Shown piece by piece: positions 6,804 through 7,720 of a stretch of 7,720 nucleotides of DNA. The stretch's first letter is position 1, and each line of letters opens with the position of its first letter. The notes beneath the pieces are model-generated. The model was not told the DNA's origin. It saw only the letters and a list, made by a program, of their open reading frames with translations, and searched no databases. Source of the stretch: Anaerolineae bacterium (lineage in GTDB: Bacteria > Chloroflexota > Anaerolineae > Anaerolineales > Villigracilaceae); contig RFJH01000202.1 in the NCBI GenBank assembly GCA_003694975.1, positions 1-7,720 of the forward strand. The letters run 5' to 3'. The position numbers were made by a program, and so were the translations under genes.

Positions 6804-7720
6804 ATGAAAATCGTCATCATGGGTACAGGCGGGGTGGGAGGCTATTACGGTGGTCTCCTTGCCCGTCACGGTCACGAAGTAATATTTATTGCACGCGGCG
6901 CACATCTGGATGCCATTCGTGCGCGTGGCCTCCAGGTGAAGAGCGTACACGGTGATTTCACCATTGCCCCTGCTCGCGCCACAGATAACCCCGCCGAGGT
7001 CGGTACAGCGGACCTGGTGCTGTTTTGTGTCAAAACGGTGCATACCGATGAAGCCGCGCAGGCCATTCGTCCCGTCGTTGGTCCGGAAACGACGGTGGTC
7101 AGTTTGCAAAACGGCATTGACGCGGCCGAACGCATTGGTGCCGTGGTGGGCATGGAGCACATGCTCGGCGGCATGACCAAGATTTCCTCCTTCGTGGAAT
7201 CCCCGGGAGTCATCCGGCAGGTTTCGCAGTTTCGCACCATTGTGATTGGTGAGTTCAGCGGCGAGATCACCCCACGCGTCGAGGCCATCGTGGAAGCCTT
7301 CCGTCCTACCGGCGTGACCATCGAAGCCACGACCGACATCCGCAAGGTGCTGTGGACGAAGTTTGTCTTCATCTCGGCCATCAGCGGCGTGGGGGCTCTG
7401 GTGCGCCTGGAGATCGGTGCGTATCGTCACGTGCCGGAGACGCGCGCTCTGCTGGAAGGGATGATGCGCGAGGTAGAGCGCCTGGCGCGCGCTCAGGGAG
7501 TTTCCCTGGATGCGGACGTGGTGGAACAATCTCTGGCTTTCATTGACAACGCTGCTCCGGATATCAAGCCCTCCATGCAGCGTGACGTAGAAAGCGGACG
7601 CCCATCGGAACTCGAGTCCATGGTCGGCGTGATTGGGCGCCTGGGGCGTGAACTGGGCATTCCGACACCCATCGCGGATACCGTTTACGCCGCGCTTCTT
7701 CCCGGTCACCTGAGGGCAAT
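6804..7720 (+). CDS. panE: Ketopantoate reductase family protein (2-dehydropantoate 2-reductase, PanE/ApbA), 3' partial
   Basis: PanE reduces ketopantoate to pantoate with NADPH, a step toward pantothenate and CoA, in the cytoplasm. The frame runs from ATG 6804 to the right edge without a stop: 305 codons, close to the full usual length, so only a short tail is missing. The N-terminal Rossmann domain has the cofactor motif GTGGVGGYYGGLLARHG (7-23) and FCVKT (74-78). Key positions equivalent to E. coli PanE are present: Asn103 in LQNG, the catalytic Lys186 in LWTKF, Ser257 in PSMQRD and the acidic Glu269 in RPSELES. Two positions differ: the Asn residues four and eight after the Lys in E. coli (180 and 184) are Ile190 and Ser194 here. 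This occurs in the broader ApbA family, where the substrate is often unproven, so the fold and reductase role are sure but ketopantoate specificity is not. It follows the DUF503 gene by 24 bases. Confidence 0.85.
   Translation, partial: MKIVIMGTGGVGGYYGGLLARHGHEVIFIARGAHLDAIRARGLQVKSVHGDFTIAPARATDNPAEVGTADLVLFCVKTVHTDEAAQAIRPVVGPETTVVSLQNGIDAAERIGAVVGMEHMLGGMTKISSFVESPGVIRQVSQFRTIVIGEFSGEITPRVEAIVEAFRPTGVTIEATTDIRKVLWTKFVFISAISGVGALVRLEIGAYRHVPETRALLEGMMREVERLARAQGVSLDADVVEQSLAFIDNAAPDIKPSMQRDVESGRPSELESMVGVIGRLGRELGIPTPIADTVYAALLPGHLRA

Noticed and set aside
6699..7709. A 336-codon open frame on the minus strand
   Set aside because: It is antisense to the clearly conserved reductase gene; long shadow frames are common in GC-rich coding DNA, and its sequence is His/Arg-rich with no recognisable family.
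1..7720. Mobile elements, CRISPR arrays, tRNA/rRNA genes, riboswitches or defence genes
   Set aside because: I looked for repeats with regular spacers, transposase or integrase motifs, cloverleaf-like arms and long structured leaders; none was seen, and nearly all bases are accounted for by ordinary protein genes.

Overview
This window is about 7.7 kb of GC-rich bacterial DNA, densely packed with ordinary chromosomal genes. I see no phage, transposon, CRISPR, tRNA or rRNA signal. The source is most likely a free-living bacterium. The Pro/Ser/Thr/Ala linker at the start of a secreted binding protein, the Lon and DUF456 types and the general style suggest Chloroflexota (Anaerolineae-like). That placement is an inference from style, not a proof.

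Layout. Positions 2-1216 (+) hold the end of an ABC-transporter solute-binding lipoprotein whose signal peptide lies left of the window. It converges on a leftward gene cluster, and a perfect 11-bp hairpin at 1231-1256 lies between them. The leftward (-) cluster reads from right to left: folC (folate polyglutamylation), lon (ATP-dependent protease), a DUF456 membrane protein, and a small unrecognised three-segment membrane protein. folC and lon share an ATGA stop/start overlap, and the later gaps are 24 and 36 bases, so this looks like one operon. Its likely promoter lies at the folC start, in the short divergent region near 5968-6042.

The rightward (+) cluster begins at 6043 with a HIT-family protein, followed by a DUF503 (YlxP-like) protein and a ketopantoate-reductase-family gene (panE/apbA). 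The last is cut by the right edge after 305 codons. No gap exceeds 65 bases, so there is no long non-coding stretch.

How they fit together. FolC and PanE belong to folate and pantothenate/CoA cofactor metabolism. Lon is protein quality control. DUF456 and the small protein travel with lon as membrane proteins of unknown role. I found no convincing new system. The points most worth a second look are the HIT protein with a changed histidine triad, the reductase with two substituted substrate-pocket positions, the folC-lon coupling with two downstream membrane proteins, and the possibly leaderless folC start.
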